64,000 nt of DNA from Chrysiogenes arsenatis DSM 11915 (GCF_000469585.1 NZ_AWNK01000001.1:62731-126730); one strand, 5' to 3'. Shown: positions 16,616 to 27,362, numbered from the stretch's first letter. Notes: generated from the sequence alone by a model not told the origin. A program made the numbers and translations.

Positions 16616-18304
16616 ATGTCTTTGTTGAAGTCGTTCCTTACCATCGAATCCCCAAAAAGCCTTCAGTGCTGGCGCGAAGGGTACACCCGCGAAGCTTTTT
16701 TTGCTGATCTGAGTGCGGGCATCACGGTAGCGATTGTCGCATTGCCGCTCGCAATGGCGTTTGCTATTGCCTCGGGCGCTGCTCCCGAACAGGGTTTGTA
16801 TACCGCAATTATTGCTGGTTTCTTGATTTCCGCGCTGGGTGGAAGTCGCCACCAGATTGGCGGGCCGACAGGAGCATTCGTCGTTATTATCTATGCTGTT
16901 ATCATGCGTCATGGATACGATGGATTGTTACTTGCCACGTTTATGGCGGGCATAATGCTGGTGCTGATGGGGCTCTTTCGACTTGGCACGGTGATTAAGT
17001 TTATCCCCTATCCGGTGACTACAGGCTTCACAGCGGGTATCGCGTTGATTATATTTGTTTCACAAATTAAAGATGTTTTTGGTATGCAGATTGAAACACT
17101 GCCAGCCGATTTTATCGGCAAGCTGACTACCTATAGTCAATCACTTCACACTATCAGCCTGGAAGCCACCGTATTGGCAATTGTTGGCATCCTTTTGATT
17201 CTGGCTTGTCGCCGCTACACACCCAAAATTCCCGGCCCAATTGTAGTTGTTATTCTCGGCGCGGTTGCCGTCTGGCTCTTTCAATTGCCAGTAGAAACCA
17301 TTGAATCCCGTTTTGGGGCTATCCCAAGTACGTTGCCGACTCCTTCGCTCCCAGTATGGAGTTTCGAAAAAATTCGTGCCGTCTTTCCCGATGCTTTAAC
17401 CATCGCACTGCTCGCAGCTATTGAATCGCTCCTCAGCGCAGTGGTGGCAGACGGTATGACAGGGCATCGTCACAAATCGAATACCGAGCTTATCGCGCAA
17501 GGGATCGCTAACATCGCGTCCGCACTTTTCAAAGGGATTCCTGCCACAGGAGCCATCGCGCGAACAGCAACGAACATTAAGTCGGGTGCACGTACACCGG
17601 TGGCGGGGATGCTGCACGCCTTTTTTCTCCTCCTGATCATGCTCTTTTTGGCACCTTTGATAGTAAAAATTCCGCTGGCCGCATTGGCCGCTATCTTGGT
17701 TGTTGTGGCGTGGAATATGAGTGAAATTGAGAGTATCAAGCATTTGATGAAAGCTCCACGCAGCGACGTGCTGGTGCTCGTTACGACCTTTGCTTTAACC
17801 GTCCTCATCGACCTAACGGTTGCCGTGCAAGTAGGGGTTTTGTTGGCTTCGCTCCTCTTTATTAAACGAATTAGCGAGGTTTCGCACATCAGCCGCCTCG
17901 AGCTGCAAAGTTATGATAACGAACAGGAAAATGACGCCGATCCTGATGACATCCGGCATAAATCAATTCCCGATGGGGTTGAAGTCTACGAAATCAACGG
18001 GCCGTTTTTCTTTGGTGTTGCTGATCGTTTGGGGCGGACATTGGACATTCTGCAGAAACCAACTCCGGTGTTTATCGTGAGGATGCGACATGTGCCAGTT
18101 ATCGACGCCACCGGCATGCATGCGCTCGAAGAGTTTTACGAACGGTGTCGACGCCAAGGGACGCAAGTCGTGCTTTCGGGCGTACGCCCTCAGCTGAAAA
18201 AGAAACTTGAGCGCTTCGGCTTTATCGCACAGATTGGCAACGAGAATGTGTTAGATCATATTGATCGGGCGCTAGAGCGCGCACATGAACTACTACGCGC
18301 CTAA
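16616..18304 (+). CDS. SulP family anion transporter with STAS domain
   Basis: A 562-residue inner-membrane transporter. The N-terminal portion opens with DLSAGITVAIVALPLAMAFA, the conserved first helix of SulP/SLC26 proteins. Further hydrophobic helices follow up to about residue 420, including GGPTGAFVVIIYAV near 82. The cytoplasmic STAS domain covers about 450-555 with MRHVPVIDATGMHALEE. The substrate could be sulfate, bicarbonate or a dicarboxylate. The long periplasm-facing half gives no clear clue, and no sulfur or carbonic anhydrase gene is adjacent. It stands alone between ogt and a chemoreceptor gene. Confidence 0.92.
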   Translation: MSLLKSFLTIESPKSLQCWREGYTREAFFADLSAGITVAIVALPLAMAFAIASGAAPEQGLYTAIIAGFLISALGGSRHQIGGPTGAFVVIIYAVIMRHGYDGLLLATFMAGIMLVLMGLFRLGTVIKFIPYPVTTGFTAGIALIIFVSQIKDVFGMQIETLPADFIGKLTTYSQSLHTISLEATVLAIVGILLILACRRYTPKIPGPIVVVILGAVAVWLFQLPVETIESRFGAIPSTLPTPSLPVWSFEKIRAVFPDALTIALLAAIESLLSAVVADGMTGHRHKSNTELIAQGIANIASALFKGIPATGAIARTATNIKSGARTPVAGMLHAFFLLLIMLFLAPLIVKIPLAALAAILVVVAWNMSEIESIKHLMKAPRSDVLVLVTTFALTVLIDLTVAVQVGVLLASLLFIKRISEVSHISRLELQSYDNEQENDADPDDIRHKSIPDGVEVYEINGPFFFGVADRLGRTLDILQKPTPVFIVRMRHVPVIDATGMHALEEFYERCRRQGTQVVLSGVRPQLKKKLERFGFIAQIGNENVLDHIDRALERAHELLRA

Positions 18305-18407
18305 GAGATACGTATACGCTTACGAATACAGGCAACCAAAAGAAGGTCACTGCAAAACACTTTACATAAAAAAGGAAAAAACTAGCAAAATTGTTTCATT
18401 TTCTTGC

Positions 18408-18436
18408 TTGACAAAGTGATCCGGCAACTGCATTAT
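18408..18436 (+). promoter_or_regulatory. Sigma70-type promoter for the chemoreceptor gene
   Basis: TTGACA at 18408-18413 and CATTAT at 18431-18436 are separated by exactly 17 bases, about 40 bases before the chemoreceptor start. The match suggests vegetative transcription rather than the flagellar sigma28 factor often used for such genes. Confidence 0.6.
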
Positions 18437-18474
18437 CCGTCAGATTTTTGACACAAACCATAAAGGAATTTAAC

Positions 18475-20142
18475 ATGGATTTTCTTCACAGCATCAAGGG
18501 TAAACTCTTGGTATTTTTCGTTTTGGCTGCCAGTGGAACCTTCACACTCGTTGGATTTTCACTCTACTCTCTCTACAACAGCTTATACGAGTCAAAAATG
18601 GAAATGGTGAAGAATCTTTCCGAATCATCCCATAAAGTCATCGAAGATTTCTGGAAGCTCACTGAAGAAGGAAAAATGACCGAAGCGCAAGCCAAAGAAG
18701 CTGTCTTGCGCGCAATTAAGTCCGTACGCTATGGCGATGGTGATTATTTCTGGATTAACGACATGCAACCCGTGATGATCATGCACCCCACAAATCCCAA
18801 ATTAGACGGGCAGAATTTGAGTGCCATTAGCGACCCGAACGGCAAAAAACTCTTTATGGAATTTATTCAGGTTGTCCGTCAAAGTGGCAAAGGACATGTG
18901 GATTATATGTGGCCGAAGCCGGGTTTTGAAAAACCCGTAAAAAAGGTATCGTACGTCATTGGCTTTCAACCGTGGAACTGGGTAGTCGGCACAGGCGTAT
19001 ATATTGACGATATTCAAAAAACGTTTTGGGCGGAAGTGACCAAATTCGCCATCATCGTCGGGGTGCTACTCCTGATTCTGATGACCCCGATGCTACTACT
19101 TTTCCGGGCAATCATCATTTCTTCAACCTCTCTGGCGAAGAAAACCAAAGAGTTAGCCAGCGGCGAAGGAGACTTGACGCAGCGCATCCCCGTTATATCA
19201 CGTGACGAAATTGGTGAAGCAACGACACAGATCAACAAATTTATTGAAAAAATTCAGGCCATCATTATCGATGTTCGTTCCACCTCAGAAGGGGTCGCAT
19301 CGGCGAGCGAACAGCTCAGCAGTGCGTCAACCCAGATGTCAAGCACCATGAACATGCAAGCCGAAAGTGTTTCTCAAATTGCGGCAGCCGCTTTAGAAAT
19401 GTCGCAAGCCATTAGTACTTCGCGGGAAAATGCCGAAGAGATGAAACGCAATGCTGAAACCGCTCTGGGCGCGGCGGATAAAGGGGGCGAAGTTATTCGC
19501 CGCTCTTCCGGCGAAATGCAAGAAATCGTTGGCCATGTGACCAGTGCCGCGCAGTCAGCTTCTTCTCTTGAGGAGAGCGCCGTGCGTGTTGGCCAAGTTA
19601 TTCAGGTTATCAACGATATTGCCGACCAAACGAATCTGCTGGCGCTGAATGCCGCTATCGAAGCGGCTCGTGCAGGCGATGCCGGTCGTGGCTTTGCGGT
19701 TGTTGCTGACGAAGTGCGCAAGCTTGCCGAGCGCAGCACCGTTTCGACGGCAGAAATCATCGATATCGTGAAAACTATCCAAAATGGCATCACGGCAATG
19801 ACACGTGCCATGGAAAACGTTAATATCAAAGTGCAACACGGTTCCGCCCTCTCTCAAGAAGCGGAGGGTGCTTTCCACGTGATTCTGGAAAATATCCACG
19901 CACTACAACAGATAATCGGCCACAATGCCATCTCTATGGATGAGATGTATAGCACGTCGGAACAAATCAGTGATGACATTCAGGGCGTCTCTGCCGCTAC
20001 TGAAGAGTCGGCAAAAGCCTCCGAAGAAGTGGCAGGTGCGGCCAATAATCTTGCCCAACTTGCCGCCGACGTAAAACACCATCTTGGTGGCTTTATTGTT
20101 GACGGCCACAAACCCCCGAGGGGATTGCAAATCCGCTCGTAG
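18475..20142 (+). CDS. Methyl-accepting chemotaxis protein with periplasmic sCache domain
   Basis: About 555 residues from the ATG at 18475, which has AAGGAATT upstream. Transmembrane helix 1 spans about residues 9-32. A periplasmic single Cache (Cache_2) domain follows with [17 protein letters not shown] near 90 and [13 protein letters not shown] near 170, a family known to bind small organic acids. Helix 2 lies about 192-215, then a HAMP region. The cytoplasmic coiled coil has the hairpin tip [20 protein letters not shown] and EVRKLAERS near 385-420. There is no CheR-docking pentapeptide at the C-terminus. The ligand is unknown. Confidence 0.95.
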   Translation: MDFLHSIKGKLLVFFVLAASGTFTLVGFSLYSLYNSLYESKMEMVKNLSESSHKVIEDFWKLTEEGKMTEAQAKEAVLRAIKSVRYGDGDYFWINDMQPVMIMHPTNPKLDGQNLSAISDPNGKKLFMEFIQVVRQSGKGHVDYMWPKPGFEKPVKKVSYVIGFQPWNWVVGTGVYIDDIQKTFWAEVTKFAIIVGVLLLILMTPMLLLFRAIIISSTSLAKKTKELASGEGDLTQRIPVISRDEIGEATTQINKFIEKIQAIIIDVRSTSEGVASASEQLSSASTQMSSTMNMQAESVSQIAAAALEMSQAISTSRENAEEMKRNAETALGAADKGGEVIRRSSGEMQEIVGHVTSAAQSASSLEESAVRVGQVIQVINDIADQTNLLALNAAIEAARAGDAGRGFAVVADEVRKLAERSTVSTAEIIDIVKTIQNGITAMTRAMENVNIKVQHGSALSQEAEGAFHVILENIHALQQIIGHNAISMDEMYSTSEQISDDIQGVSAATEESAKASEEVAGAANNLAQLAADVKHHLGGFIVDGHKPPRGLQIRS

Positions 20143-20188
20143 TCGACTATGCTGGGAGCCTTCAAATGGTTCTTAGCAAGGGGCAACT

Positions 20189-20812
20189 GTGAATTTTGAA
20201 AACTTGATATATTCGATACCCGTCATTCTTTTTGCCGTGACGTTCCACGAGTTCGCTCACGGCTATGTTGCGTGGTACTTTGGCGACCCAACCGCCCGCA
20301 ACGAAGGGCGACTGACGCTCAACCCATTGAAACACCTCGATGTACTTGGAACGCTCACCTTAGTTATTACACAGATGATTGGGTGGGCGAAACCCGTTCC
20401 GGTTAATCCCCGCTATTTTCGCAATCCGCGTCGCGACATGGTGTACGTTGCTCTGGCAGGGCCGGCATCGAATATCCTGCTGGCGATAGTCAGTGTGCTT
20501 ATTTTCCACGCCATGAAAGGCATGTCATTTCAAAGCGAAACCGCTTTGTCCATTGCGTCAACCGTATTTACAATGGTGCAGATTAGCGTTTTAGTAAATG
20601 TTGCCCTCGCTGTATTTAACATGATACCCCTCTTGCCACTCGACGGTGGACGTATCCTGTACGGCATGCTCCCTCCAAGGCAAGCATATGAATTTGGTAA
20701 AATTGAGCCCTACGGTTTTTTTATTATACTGGCATTGGTATTTCTCGGGCTGACACAGCAGGTGATCCGCCCGATTATCAACACTATTTTAACACTATTT
20801 GGAGTGTATTAG
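20189..20812 (+). CDS. Site-2 protease family membrane protein (M50)
   Basis: A 207-residue multi-pass membrane protein starting at GTG 20189 with AAGGGG upstream. The zinc site is HEFAH near residue 20, the third ligand lies in NMIPLLPLDGGR near 145, and the conserved NPLKHLDVLGT segment is near 50. This is the compact group of S2P homologues lacking PDZ domains. They may cut membrane anchors, but most have no known substrate. The queC start follows the stop by 4 bases. Confidence 0.92.
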   Translation: MNFENLIYSIPVILFAVTFHEFAHGYVAWYFGDPTARNEGRLTLNPLKHLDVLGTLTLVITQMIGWAKPVPVNPRYFRNPRRDMVYVALAGPASNILLAIVSVLIFHAMKGMSFQSETALSIASTVFTMVQISVLVNVALAVFNMIPLLPLDGGRILYGMLPPRQAYEFGKIEPYGFFIILALVFLGLTQQVIRPIINTILTLFGVY

Positions 20813-20816
20813 TTTT

Positions 20817-21482
20817 ATGAGTGATTCGCGCGCTATTGCACTACTTTCAGGCGGACTCGACTCTACCGTTGCACTTTGGCTTCACCTTCGCGAGCACCCA
20901 AATTCAGTCGCTTTGGCGTTGACATTTGACTACGGCCAACAAGCCGCACCACGCGAAATGGCAGCCTCAAACGCCATTGCCAAACACGTGGGCGTACCGC
21001 ATCAGATCATACCACTCCCGTTTCTTGCAGAAGTGGACGGCTCCGGCCTGCACAGCGGAAAGATACCTGATGATGTTGACATCAACTCCTCCCATGCATG
21101 CCATGCCAGCGCCAAAGCGGTTTGGGTTCCGAACCGCAATGGTTTGTTCATAAACATTGCCGCCGCCTATGCGGAAGCATTGCAGTGTACACAGATTATC
21201 GTCGGGTTTAATGCCGAAGAAGCCGTGACGTTTCCTGATAATTCCGAGGAATTTCTTGCTGCCGCCAACGACGCTCTACGCTACTCGACCCTACAAAAAG
21301 TGCGCGTCACCAGTGCTACGAAGCGGATGAACAAAACCGATATCATGCGTGAATTACTTGAGAGTAACATCCCTACTCATTTACTCTGGAGTTGCTACCG
21401 CGGTAGCAGTGAACCGTGCGGCACCTGTGAAAGCTGCCTACGATTTCAACGTGCTTTGCAGGAGGTTACCCGTGAAATTTAA
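20817..21482 (+). CDS. queC: 7-cyano-7-deazaguanine synthase QueC
   Basis: A 221-residue enzyme that converts 7-carboxy-7-deazaguanine to preQ0 with ATP and ammonia in queuosine synthesis. The PP-loop is LLSGGLDSTVA near residue 9. The C-terminal zinc-binding Cys set is in SCYRGSSEPCGTCESC near 190-205. The ATG at 20817 is used. A TTG at 20799 inside the preceding gene is possible but unnecessary. The gene overlaps mogA by 11 bases. No other queuosine gene is in the window. Confidence 0.95.
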   Translation: MSDSRAIALLSGGLDSTVALWLHLREHPNSVALALTFDYGQQAAPREMAASNAIAKHVGVPHQIIPLPFLAEVDGSGLHSGKIPDDVDINSSHACHASAKAVWVPNRNGLFINIAAAYAEALQCTQIIVGFNAEEAVTFPDNSEEFLAAANDALRYSTLQKVRVTSATKRMNKTDIMRELLESNIPTHLLWSCYRGSSEPCGTCESCLRFQRALQEVTREI

Positions 21483-21987
21483 AGGAGTGGTCATTACCCT
21501 GAGCGACAAAGGGTATGTTGGGCAACGCGAAGATACCAGCGGCCCTGCACTGATTGAAATACTGAGCAGCATAGGCATTGAGATGGAGCCAATGGCGCGC
21601 ATACTCCCTGACACACATGATATGATCGTGTCAGCATTGCAAGAATCTATCGCCACCGGATATCACCTGATCGTCACCACTGGTGGAACGGGTGTATCGC
21701 CACGCGACGTCACTCCTGAAGCGACTCGCGTCGTCATTGAAAAAGAAATCCCCGGCATGGCCGAAGCGATGCGCGCCGCAAGTATGCTCAAAACGCCACA
21801 CGCCATGATATCGCGTGCGCTCGTCGGCATTGTCGGCACGACTATGATCATTAACCTACCAGGCTCGCGTAAAGGTGCCGTAGAAAACCTTGCCGCCATT
21901 CAACCCGCGCTGCTGCACGCCCTCAAAAAACTCTGTGGCGATCCTGAAGATTGCGGTGTTCCCGTACATGGAGCGCACCACTCATGA
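21472..21987 (+). CDS. mogA: Molybdopterin adenylyltransferase/MoaB-Mog family protein
   Basis: About 171 residues from the GTG at 21472, which has GGAGG six bases upstream and opens with MKFKGVVITLSDKG. The family adenylylates molybdopterin before molybdenum insertion. TTGGTGVSPRDVTPEA near residue 65 is the MPT-binding loop, and INLPGSRKGAVENL near 130 is the second signature. A longer reading frame back to 21349 lies within queC and is not used. The stop overlaps the start of the next gene as ATGA, implying coupled translation. A molybdoenzyme is expected elsewhere in the genome. Confidence 0.93.
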   Translation: MKFKGVVITLSDKGYVGQREDTSGPALIEILSSIGIEMEPMARILPDTHDMIVSALQESIATGYHLIVTTGGTGVSPRDVTPEATRVVIEKEIPGMAEAMRAASMLKTPHAMISRALVGIVGTTMIINLPGSRKGAVENLAAIQPALLHALKKLCGDPEDCGVPVHGAHHS

Positions 21988-23888
21988 CACTTCGATCACG
22001 TTTAACATGGCTGCTTTTCATGGTTATTGCGATTTTCTTTGTGACTTTTTTTGCGTACTCTGTCACAAGCGTTTCTAACACGCAGCCGCCACTCTATGGA
22101 TATGCCGTAGTCGCATTAGTATGCGTAATTTTCTTTTCGTTCGGCATCCATACGCTCCTCGTGCGCCCCCTCGAAGGGATTGCAACCGCACTGTTGACTC
22201 GCAAAGCCGATCTGCTCCAGGAAGCCCTGAACGCCCCCAAAGAAGTCGCGAATATAGCACGTGCAACGGAAGAATTTTTTCGCCAGAGTGCCCTGCTTGA
22301 CCAATACAAAAACGCCATTGACGAAGCGCTGATTGTATCCAAGACCGATACACGCGGCATCATCACGCATGTGAACGATGCTTTTTGCCGCCTTTCTGGC
22401 TATAGCGCAGCTGAACTTATCGGGAAAAACCATAATATTGTCCGCCATCCGAATACCCCACCAGAAACATTTCGCGAGTTATGGGAAACCATAAAATGTG
22501 GTCAAACGTGGCGCGGGGTAATCACAAGTCGCAGCAAAAGCGGAAAAGAGTTCACCGTCGATACCACCATCCTCCCACTCAGACTTGAAAATGGCGAAAT
22601 AGGTGAATACATAGCTATCCGTAGCGATATTATACCGCTGATGGATCAATGGAAAATCATTCAGGAACAAAGCACAGACCAACTCACCGGCTTACCCAAC
22701 CGCCAGAAACTTCTGCGCGACCTGAACGCTCCCGTTCCCCACGTCATGTGCATGTTGAATATCGACCGCTTTCGTGAAATCAACGAAACCTACGGTTTTG
22801 AATTTGGCGACCGCACCTTGGCTCAGATCGGCCAAACGCTGCGCAACCTTATTCCGGTGGAAGTCTCACTGTATCGCCTCAATGGGGATCAGTTTGCCCT
22901 CTTGCATTCGATGCCTGACGAAAAACTTAACATGGCGAATCTGGCAAACGCGCTGATAGCGTTTTTTGCGACACACGACATTATCGTTGACGATACGGCG
23001 CTGGAAATCGCCATTCGTATCAGTATGGCGCGCGATTCATCAAACCTGATCATGGCAGCAGAGTTTGCCCAAAGCTGTGCCCGTGAAATGGGGAAATCAT
23101 TCGTCGATTACAATACCGACCCCGGAGTACAGCAATTGATTGCACGCAGTGCTGAAGCAACGGCCATTCTTAAATATGCCATGGAGACAAATGGCATTCA
23201 GGTGTTTGGCCAGAAAATTCTATCGCTCGCGGAACCGGATAAACTCAAAGTAGAATGCCTCATGCGCATAGAAGGGCCGAACAACGTTCTGCATTCACCA
23301 TTTAACTTACTGGAACATGCCAAAAAAGCCCGCACGTATGACCGATTCTCGCAGATGATGATACGCAAACTGTTTGCCTTTCTCGAAACGATCACAGAAG
23401 GTGAGTTCTCACTGAACTTGTCGAGCGAAGACATTCAAGACGAAGAAACTATGTCGCTCCTCTATGCCCTGCTGGCAAAACACTATGGCCGCAAAACAAC
23501 GCTGGTTTTTGAAATCGTGGAAAGCACACAAATCCGCTTCACCTCGCAACTCTTTGCCTTTGTTGAAACCGTTCGCGGGTTAGGTTGTAAAATCGCCATC
23601 GATGACTTTGGTAGTGGCTACTCAAATTTTGACACCATTATCAAACTCCGTCCGGACTACCTGAAAATTGACGGCTCGCTGGTGCGGCATATCGATCATG
23701 ACGACCGCTCCGAAGCAACCGTACGCACTATTGTCGCCTTCGCCAAACAGCTCAATATCGAAGTCGTTGCGGAGTTTGTCCACTCTGAAGCGGTACTGGA
23801 AAAAGGCCTCGCAATGGGAATTGATTATTTTCAAGGATTCCATCTGCATCAGCCTGAACCCATTGCGAAGTGTGTGGGCAATACATAA
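21984..23888 (+). CDS. PAS - degenerate GGDEF - EAL signalling protein
   Basis: About 634 residues. Two N-terminal membrane helices at roughly 5-28 and 36-58 are followed by a short linker and a PAS domain (GIITHVNDAFCRLSGYSAAEL near residue 130, so a PAS/PAC sensory unit). The GGDEF-like domain has DQLTGLPNR near 232, but its catalytic loop reads NGDQF, so it is probably inactive as a cyclase. The EAL domain keeps ExLxR (ECLMR), the Asp pair in IDDFGSGYSNF and LKIDGSLVR, but has EFVHSE where EGVE is usual. c-di-GMP phosphodiesterase activity is plausible. The start overlaps the mogA stop. Confidence 0.9.
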   Translation: MTLRSRLTWLLFMVIAIFFVTFFAYSVTSVSNTQPPLYGYAVVALVCVIFFSFGIHTLLVRPLEGIATALLTRKADLLQEALNAPKEVANIARATEEFFRQSALLDQYKNAIDEALIVSKTDTRGIITHVNDAFCRLSGYSAAELIGKNHNIVRHPNTPPETFRELWETIKCGQTWRGVITSRSKSGKEFTVDTTILPLRLENGEIGEYIAIRSDIIPLMDQWKIIQEQSTDQLTGLPNRQKLLRDLNAPVPHVMCMLNIDRFREINETYGFEFGDRTLAQIGQTLRNLIPVEVSLYRLNGDQFALLHSMPDEKLNMANLANALIAFFATHDIIVDDTALEIAIRISMARDSSNLIMAAEFAQSCAREMGKSFVDYNTDPGVQQLIARSAEATAILKYAMETNGIQVFGQKILSLAEPDKLKVECLMRIEGPNNVLHSPFNLLEHAKKARTYDRFSQMMIRKLFAFLETITEGEFSLNLSSEDIQDEETMSLLYALLAKHYGRKTTLVFEIVESTQIRFTSQLFAFVETVRGLGCKIAIDDFGSGYSNFDTIIKLRPDYLKIDGSLVRHIDHDDRSEATVRTIVAFAKQLNIEVVAEFVHSEAVLEKGLAMGIDYFQGFHLHQPEPIAKCVGNT

Positions 23889-23967
23889 AGCACACGGGGC
23901 GTTCATCTTGTCCCTTGAAAAATGGGTGTAAATGGGTGTGATGTTGGTGAATAACTCGCGGTGCCAT

Positions 23968-24014
23968 AAAAAAAGGCAGCGCCTTAATCGGCAAAAACCG
24001 ACCAAGACACTGCC
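23968..24014 (-). terminator. Rho-independent terminator of guaBA
   Basis: On the minus strand after the guaA stop, GGCAGTGTCTTGGTCGG pairs with CCGATTAAGGCGCTGCC around a T-rich loop and is followed by seven T residues. The stem has 17 positions with a few G-T pairs. Confidence 0.88.
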
Positions 24015-24064
24015 ACACTTTGTATTCGACATTTTCAAAAGCCCAGATTACTGAGCGTTAGCGC

Positions 24065-25621
24065 TTATTCCCACTCAATGGTTCCCGGCGGTTTACTCGA
24101 AATATCGTATACCACGCGGTTGATCCCTTTGACTTCGTTGATAATGCGGTTCGATATTTGCGCCAGCACGTCATACGGAATACGCGCCCAGTCGGCTGTC
24201 ATACCATCGACACTGGTCACGGCGCGTACGGCACAGGCGTTTTCGTATGTCCGTTCGTCACCCATCACGCCAACGGTTTTAACCGGGAGCAGCACCACAA
24301 AAAGTTGCCAGATTTCGCGGTAGAGTCCCGCCATCTTAATCTCTTCAATCACGATATGATCCGCATTCCGCAGAATCTCTAGCCGCTCACGAGTAATTTC
24401 GCCCAGTACGCGGATGCCAAGTCCTGGCCCTGGAAAGGGGTGACGGTGGACAATCTCTTCCGGCATGCCAAGTTCCAACCCGACAAGCCGCACTTCATCC
24501 TTAAAGAGTTCACGGAATGGCTCAAGAAGTTCAAACTTGATATCATCTGGCAAGCCGCCAACGTTGTGATGGCTTTTGATAACCGCCGAAGGGCCTTTGA
24601 CGCTGACCGATTCGATCACGTCGGGATAGAGCGTCCCTTGTGCCAAAAAGTCGAAGTCTCCCAGCTGTTTCTTGCAGTCTTCGAAAACGTAGATAAATTC
24701 GTTGCCGATGATCTTCCGTTTCTTTTCGGGATCGGTCACGCCCGCGAGTTTATCAAGAAAGCGATCCGAAGCATCTTCGTAATGGAGGTTAATTTTATAA
24801 TGGTTGCGGAAGGTGTTGACCACGTACTCGGCTTCATTTTTGCGCAGCAGGCCGTTATTGACAAAAACACACGTCAGTTGATCGCCTATCGCTTTGTGAA
24901 TCAAAATTGCGGCAACCGAGGAATCAACACCACCGGAAAGGGCACACAGGACGCGACGATTACCAACTCGCTCGCGAATCCCTTCGATTTGCGATTCGAT
25001 AAAGTTCGCCATATTCCATGACGATTCACAACCGCAAATGCGATGGACAAAGTTCGACAACATCACTTCACCCTGATAGGAATGGACAACTTCAGGATGG
25101 AATTGGATCGCCCAAATGCGGCGTTCCGCATTACGAATAGCTGCTATCGGACAATTTGCGGTATGTGCAATCGGTTTAAATCCTTGCGGCATTTGCTCTA
25201 ACTTATCACCATGACTCATCCAGACGGTACATTTATCGCCCACAATATCAAGGTTGGCAAACAGGTCGGAATTATCGTCAATCGTCAACTCGGCTCGCCC
25301 ATACTCCCGCTTTGCGGAGTGCGCCACCACGCCACCATTCAGGTGACAAATAAGCTGCATGCCATAGCAAATGCCAAGTATCGGCAAACCAAGATCGAAA
25401 ATGCGTTGATCGGGCAATGGCGCTTCCGCGGCGTAGACGGAAGACGGGCTGCCGGAAAGGATGATGCCACGCGCACCAAAGTTACGAATAGTTTCAAAAG
25501 CCGTATTAAACGGAAGGATTTCGCAATATACCTGCGCTTCACGGACGCGCCGCGCAATCAGTTGCGTGTACTGTGAGCCAAAGTCGAGAATCAGGATTTT
25601 GTTGGCGTTAATATCGTGCAT
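24065..25621 (-). CDS. guaA: GMP synthase (glutamine-hydrolysing)
   Basis: A 518-residue two-domain enzyme that turns XMP into GMP. The N-terminal glutamine amidotransferase has [17 protein letters not shown], the nucleophile Cys in GICYGMQ near residue 84 and HPEV near 172. The ATP pyrophosphatase domain has [11 protein letters not shown] near 227. The C-terminal dimerisation part ends with the usual PPGTIEWE. It starts three bases after the guaB stop, so guaB-guaA form an operon, closed by the terminator at 23968-24014. Confidence 0.98.
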   Translation of the reverse strand: MHDINANKILILDFGSQYTQLIARRVREAQVYCEILPFNTAFETIRNFGARGIILSGSPSSVYAAEAPLPDQRIFDLGLPILGICYGMQLICHLNGGVVAHSAKREYGRAELTIDDNSDLFANLDIVGDKCTVWMSHGDKLEQMPQGFKPIAHTANCPIAAIRNAERRIWAIQFHPEVVHSYQGEVMLSNFVHRICGCESSWNMANFIESQIEGIRERVGNRRVLCALSGGVDSSVAAILIHKAIGDQLTCVFVNNGLLRKNEAEYVVNTFRNHYKINLHYEDASDRFLDKLAGVTDPEKKRKIIGNEFIYVFEDCKKQLGDFDFLAQGTLYPDVIESVSVKGPSAVIKSHHNVGGLPDDIKFELLEPFRELFKDEVRLVGLELGMPEEIVHRHPFPGPGLGIRVLGEITRERLEILRNADHIVIEEIKMAGLYREIWQLFVVLLPVKTVGVMGDERTYENACAVRAVTSVDGMTADWARIPYDVLAQISNRIINEVKGINRVVYDISSKPPGTIEWE

Positions 25622-25624
25622 GGA

Positions 25625-27094
25625 TTATTTCTCAGTCGAATAGTTAGGTGCTTCTTTAGTGATAATAACATCATGAACGTGCGATTCACGCAGGCCAGCG
25701 CTCGTGATGCGGATAAAAACGGCATTTTTACGCAAGTCGTCGATAGTGGCACAGCCACAATACCCCATCCCTGAGCGAATACCACCCATGATCTGGTGTG
25801 TACTATTCGCGAGCGTGCCACGGAAAGGGACTTTCCCTTCGATCCCTTCAGGGACGAGCTTCTTATCCTCTTTAACATTCCCCTGGAAATAGCGATCCTT
25901 ACTGCCGTGCTTCATCGCACCGACGGATCCCATACCACGGTAAACTTTATAACTCCGGCCTTGCAGCAGCTCGATTTCGCCTGGCGATTCCGCTGTTCCC
26001 GCAAAAAGTGATCCAATCATCACGCAATTCGCCCCTGCGGCGAGCGCTTTGACGGCGTCACCAGAATATTTGATGCCACCATCGGCAATGACAGGAATCC
26101 CTAATGGGTCGCAGTATTGTGCCACATCGTCGATAGCCGAAATCTGCGCCACGCCAACACCGGCAATAATCCGCGTCGTACAAATCGACCCCGGCCCGAT
26201 CCCGACTTTAACCGCATCGACACCAGCTTCAATGAGCGCCGCCGCCGCTTCTTTCGTGGCAATATTGCCCGCGATGATTTCCAGAGCGGGGAACCTCTGG
26301 CGCGTTTCTTTGACAACATCCAAAACTTTTTTGGAATGACCATGAGCGGTATCAATCACGATAACATCAACTTGGGCAGCGACCAGGGCTTCGATACGCT
26401 CAAACGTGTCGCTCCCCGTTCCTACCGCCGCGCCAACACGCAGACGACCGAGTTGATCTTTACAGGCATTCGGGTATTTCTGGCGCTTTTCTATATCCTT
26501 CGTAGTAATCAAACCCTTGAGTGTCATGTCTTCGTCGACCACTAAGAGTTTTTCGATGCGATGGCGGTGCAGGATATCCGCAGCATCTTCAAGGTTGGTG
26601 TTGACGGGGACGGTGATGAGTTTTTCTGACGTCATATATTCAGAAACTTTGTGGGTGTGATCTTTGCAGAAACGGAGGTCGCGATTGGTTAAAATCCCAA
26701 CGAGGCGATTATTATCGACTGTTACCGGGACACCACTGATTTTATACTTGGACATTAAGGCTTCGGCATCAGCAATCATGGCGTCGGGATGGATCGTTAT
26801 CGGATCGACAATCATCCCAGACTCAGAACGTTTTACCTTATCAACTTCATCGGCTTGTTGCTCAATCGACATATTACGATGCACAATGCCGATACCGCCT
26901 TCCTGAGCAATAGCAATCGCTAAACGGGCTTCGGTGACCGTATCCATTGCTGCGGCCACAATAGGGATTTTCAGGGTAATGTTGCGCGTTAATTGGGTCG
27001 TGGTGTCAACTTCGTGTGGCAGGACTTCACTGTACGCAGGTGTCAGTAAGACATCGTCGAAAGTCAGGCACTCTTTGATGTTCGCCTGGAGCAT
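25625..27094 (-). CDS. guaB: IMP dehydrogenase
   Basis: A 489-residue enzyme catalysing IMP to XMP with NAD, the rate-limiting step of GMP synthesis. [17 protein letters not shown] opens the protein. A pair of CBS domains spans about 93-200, the catalytic loop GPGSICTTR is near 300 with its Cys, and the flap segment [14 protein letters not shown] lies near 400. GGAGG precedes the ATG. The leader (27095-27240) shows no purine-riboswitch-like fold that I can recognise. Confidence 0.98.
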   Translation of the reverse strand: MLQANIKECLTFDDVLLTPAYSEVLPHEVDTTTQLTRNITLKIPIVAAAMDTVTEARLAIAIAQEGGIGIVHRNMSIEQQADEVDKVKRSESGMIVDPITIHPDAMIADAEALMSKYKISGVPVTVDNNRLVGILTNRDLRFCKDHTHKVSEYMTSEKLITVPVNTNLEDAADILHRHRIEKLLVVDEDMTLKGLITTKDIEKRQKYPNACKDQLGRLRVGAAVGTGSDTFERIEALVAAQVDVIVIDTAHGHSKKVLDVVKETRQRFPALEIIAGNIATKEAAAALIEAGVDAVKVGIGPGSICTTRIIAGVGVAQISAIDDVAQYCDPLGIPVIADGGIKYSGDAVKALAAGANCVMIGSLFAGTAESPGEIELLQGRSYKVYRGMGSVGAMKHGSKDRYFQGNVKEDKKLVPEGIEGKVPFRGTLANSTHQIMGGIRSGMGYCGCATIDDLRKNAVFIRITSAGLRESHVHDVIITKEAPNYSTEK

Positions 27095-27188
27095 GCTGGA
27101 ACCTCCGTCATCAAATTGTTTCCGGGTAATAAACTTCTGGTGTTACTCACAAAAAAGCAGAGTGTACCGAACATTACCGTCATTTACT

Positions 27189-27235
27189 AAAAGAAAAAAA
27201 GGCCTGGAGAAGATTCCCTTCTCCAAACCTCCGAA
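27189..27235 (-). terminator. Rho-independent terminator of tRNA-Pro
   Basis: Immediately after the tRNA on the minus strand, GGTTTGGAGAAG pairs with CTTCTCCAGGCC around a GGAAT loop, followed by TTTTTTTC. The two outer pairs are G-T or mismatched, but the GGAGAAG core is perfect. Confidence 0.82.
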
Positions 27236-27245
27236 TTCATACCGA

Positions 27246-27322
27246 TGGTCGGAGCGACCGGATTTGAACCGACGACCCCACCCACCCCAAGGGTGTGCGC
27301 TACCAGGCTGCGCTACGCTCCG
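27246..27322 (-). tRNA. tRNA-Pro (anticodon GGG)
   Basis: A 77-base cloverleaf. The acceptor stem CGGAGCG pairs with CGCTCCG, the discriminator is A and the CCA end is encoded. The anticodon stem CACCC/GGGTG holds loop TTGGGGT, giving anticodon GGG. The D arm GCGCAGCCTGGTAGCGC and the T loop GGTTCAAATCC are standard. It has its own promoter and terminator, so it is a single-gene transcript. Confidence 0.96.
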
Positions 27323-27332
27323 ACGAAGGAGC

Positions 27333-27362
27333 CTTATACTCCCCGTCAGGTCACCATGTCAA
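27333..27362 (-). promoter_or_regulatory. Sigma70 promoter of tRNA-Pro
   Basis: On the minus strand TTGACA (27362-27357) and TATAAG (27338-27333) are 18 bases apart, placing the transcription start a few bases before the tRNA 5' end. A GC-rich stretch follows the -10 box, as expected for a stable RNA promoter. Confidence 0.65.

Noticed and set aside
27095-27240. A purine riboswitch before guaB
   Set aside because: The leader is short and I cannot find the conserved loop bases of purine or guanidine riboswitches. The only strong hairpin belongs to the tRNA terminator.
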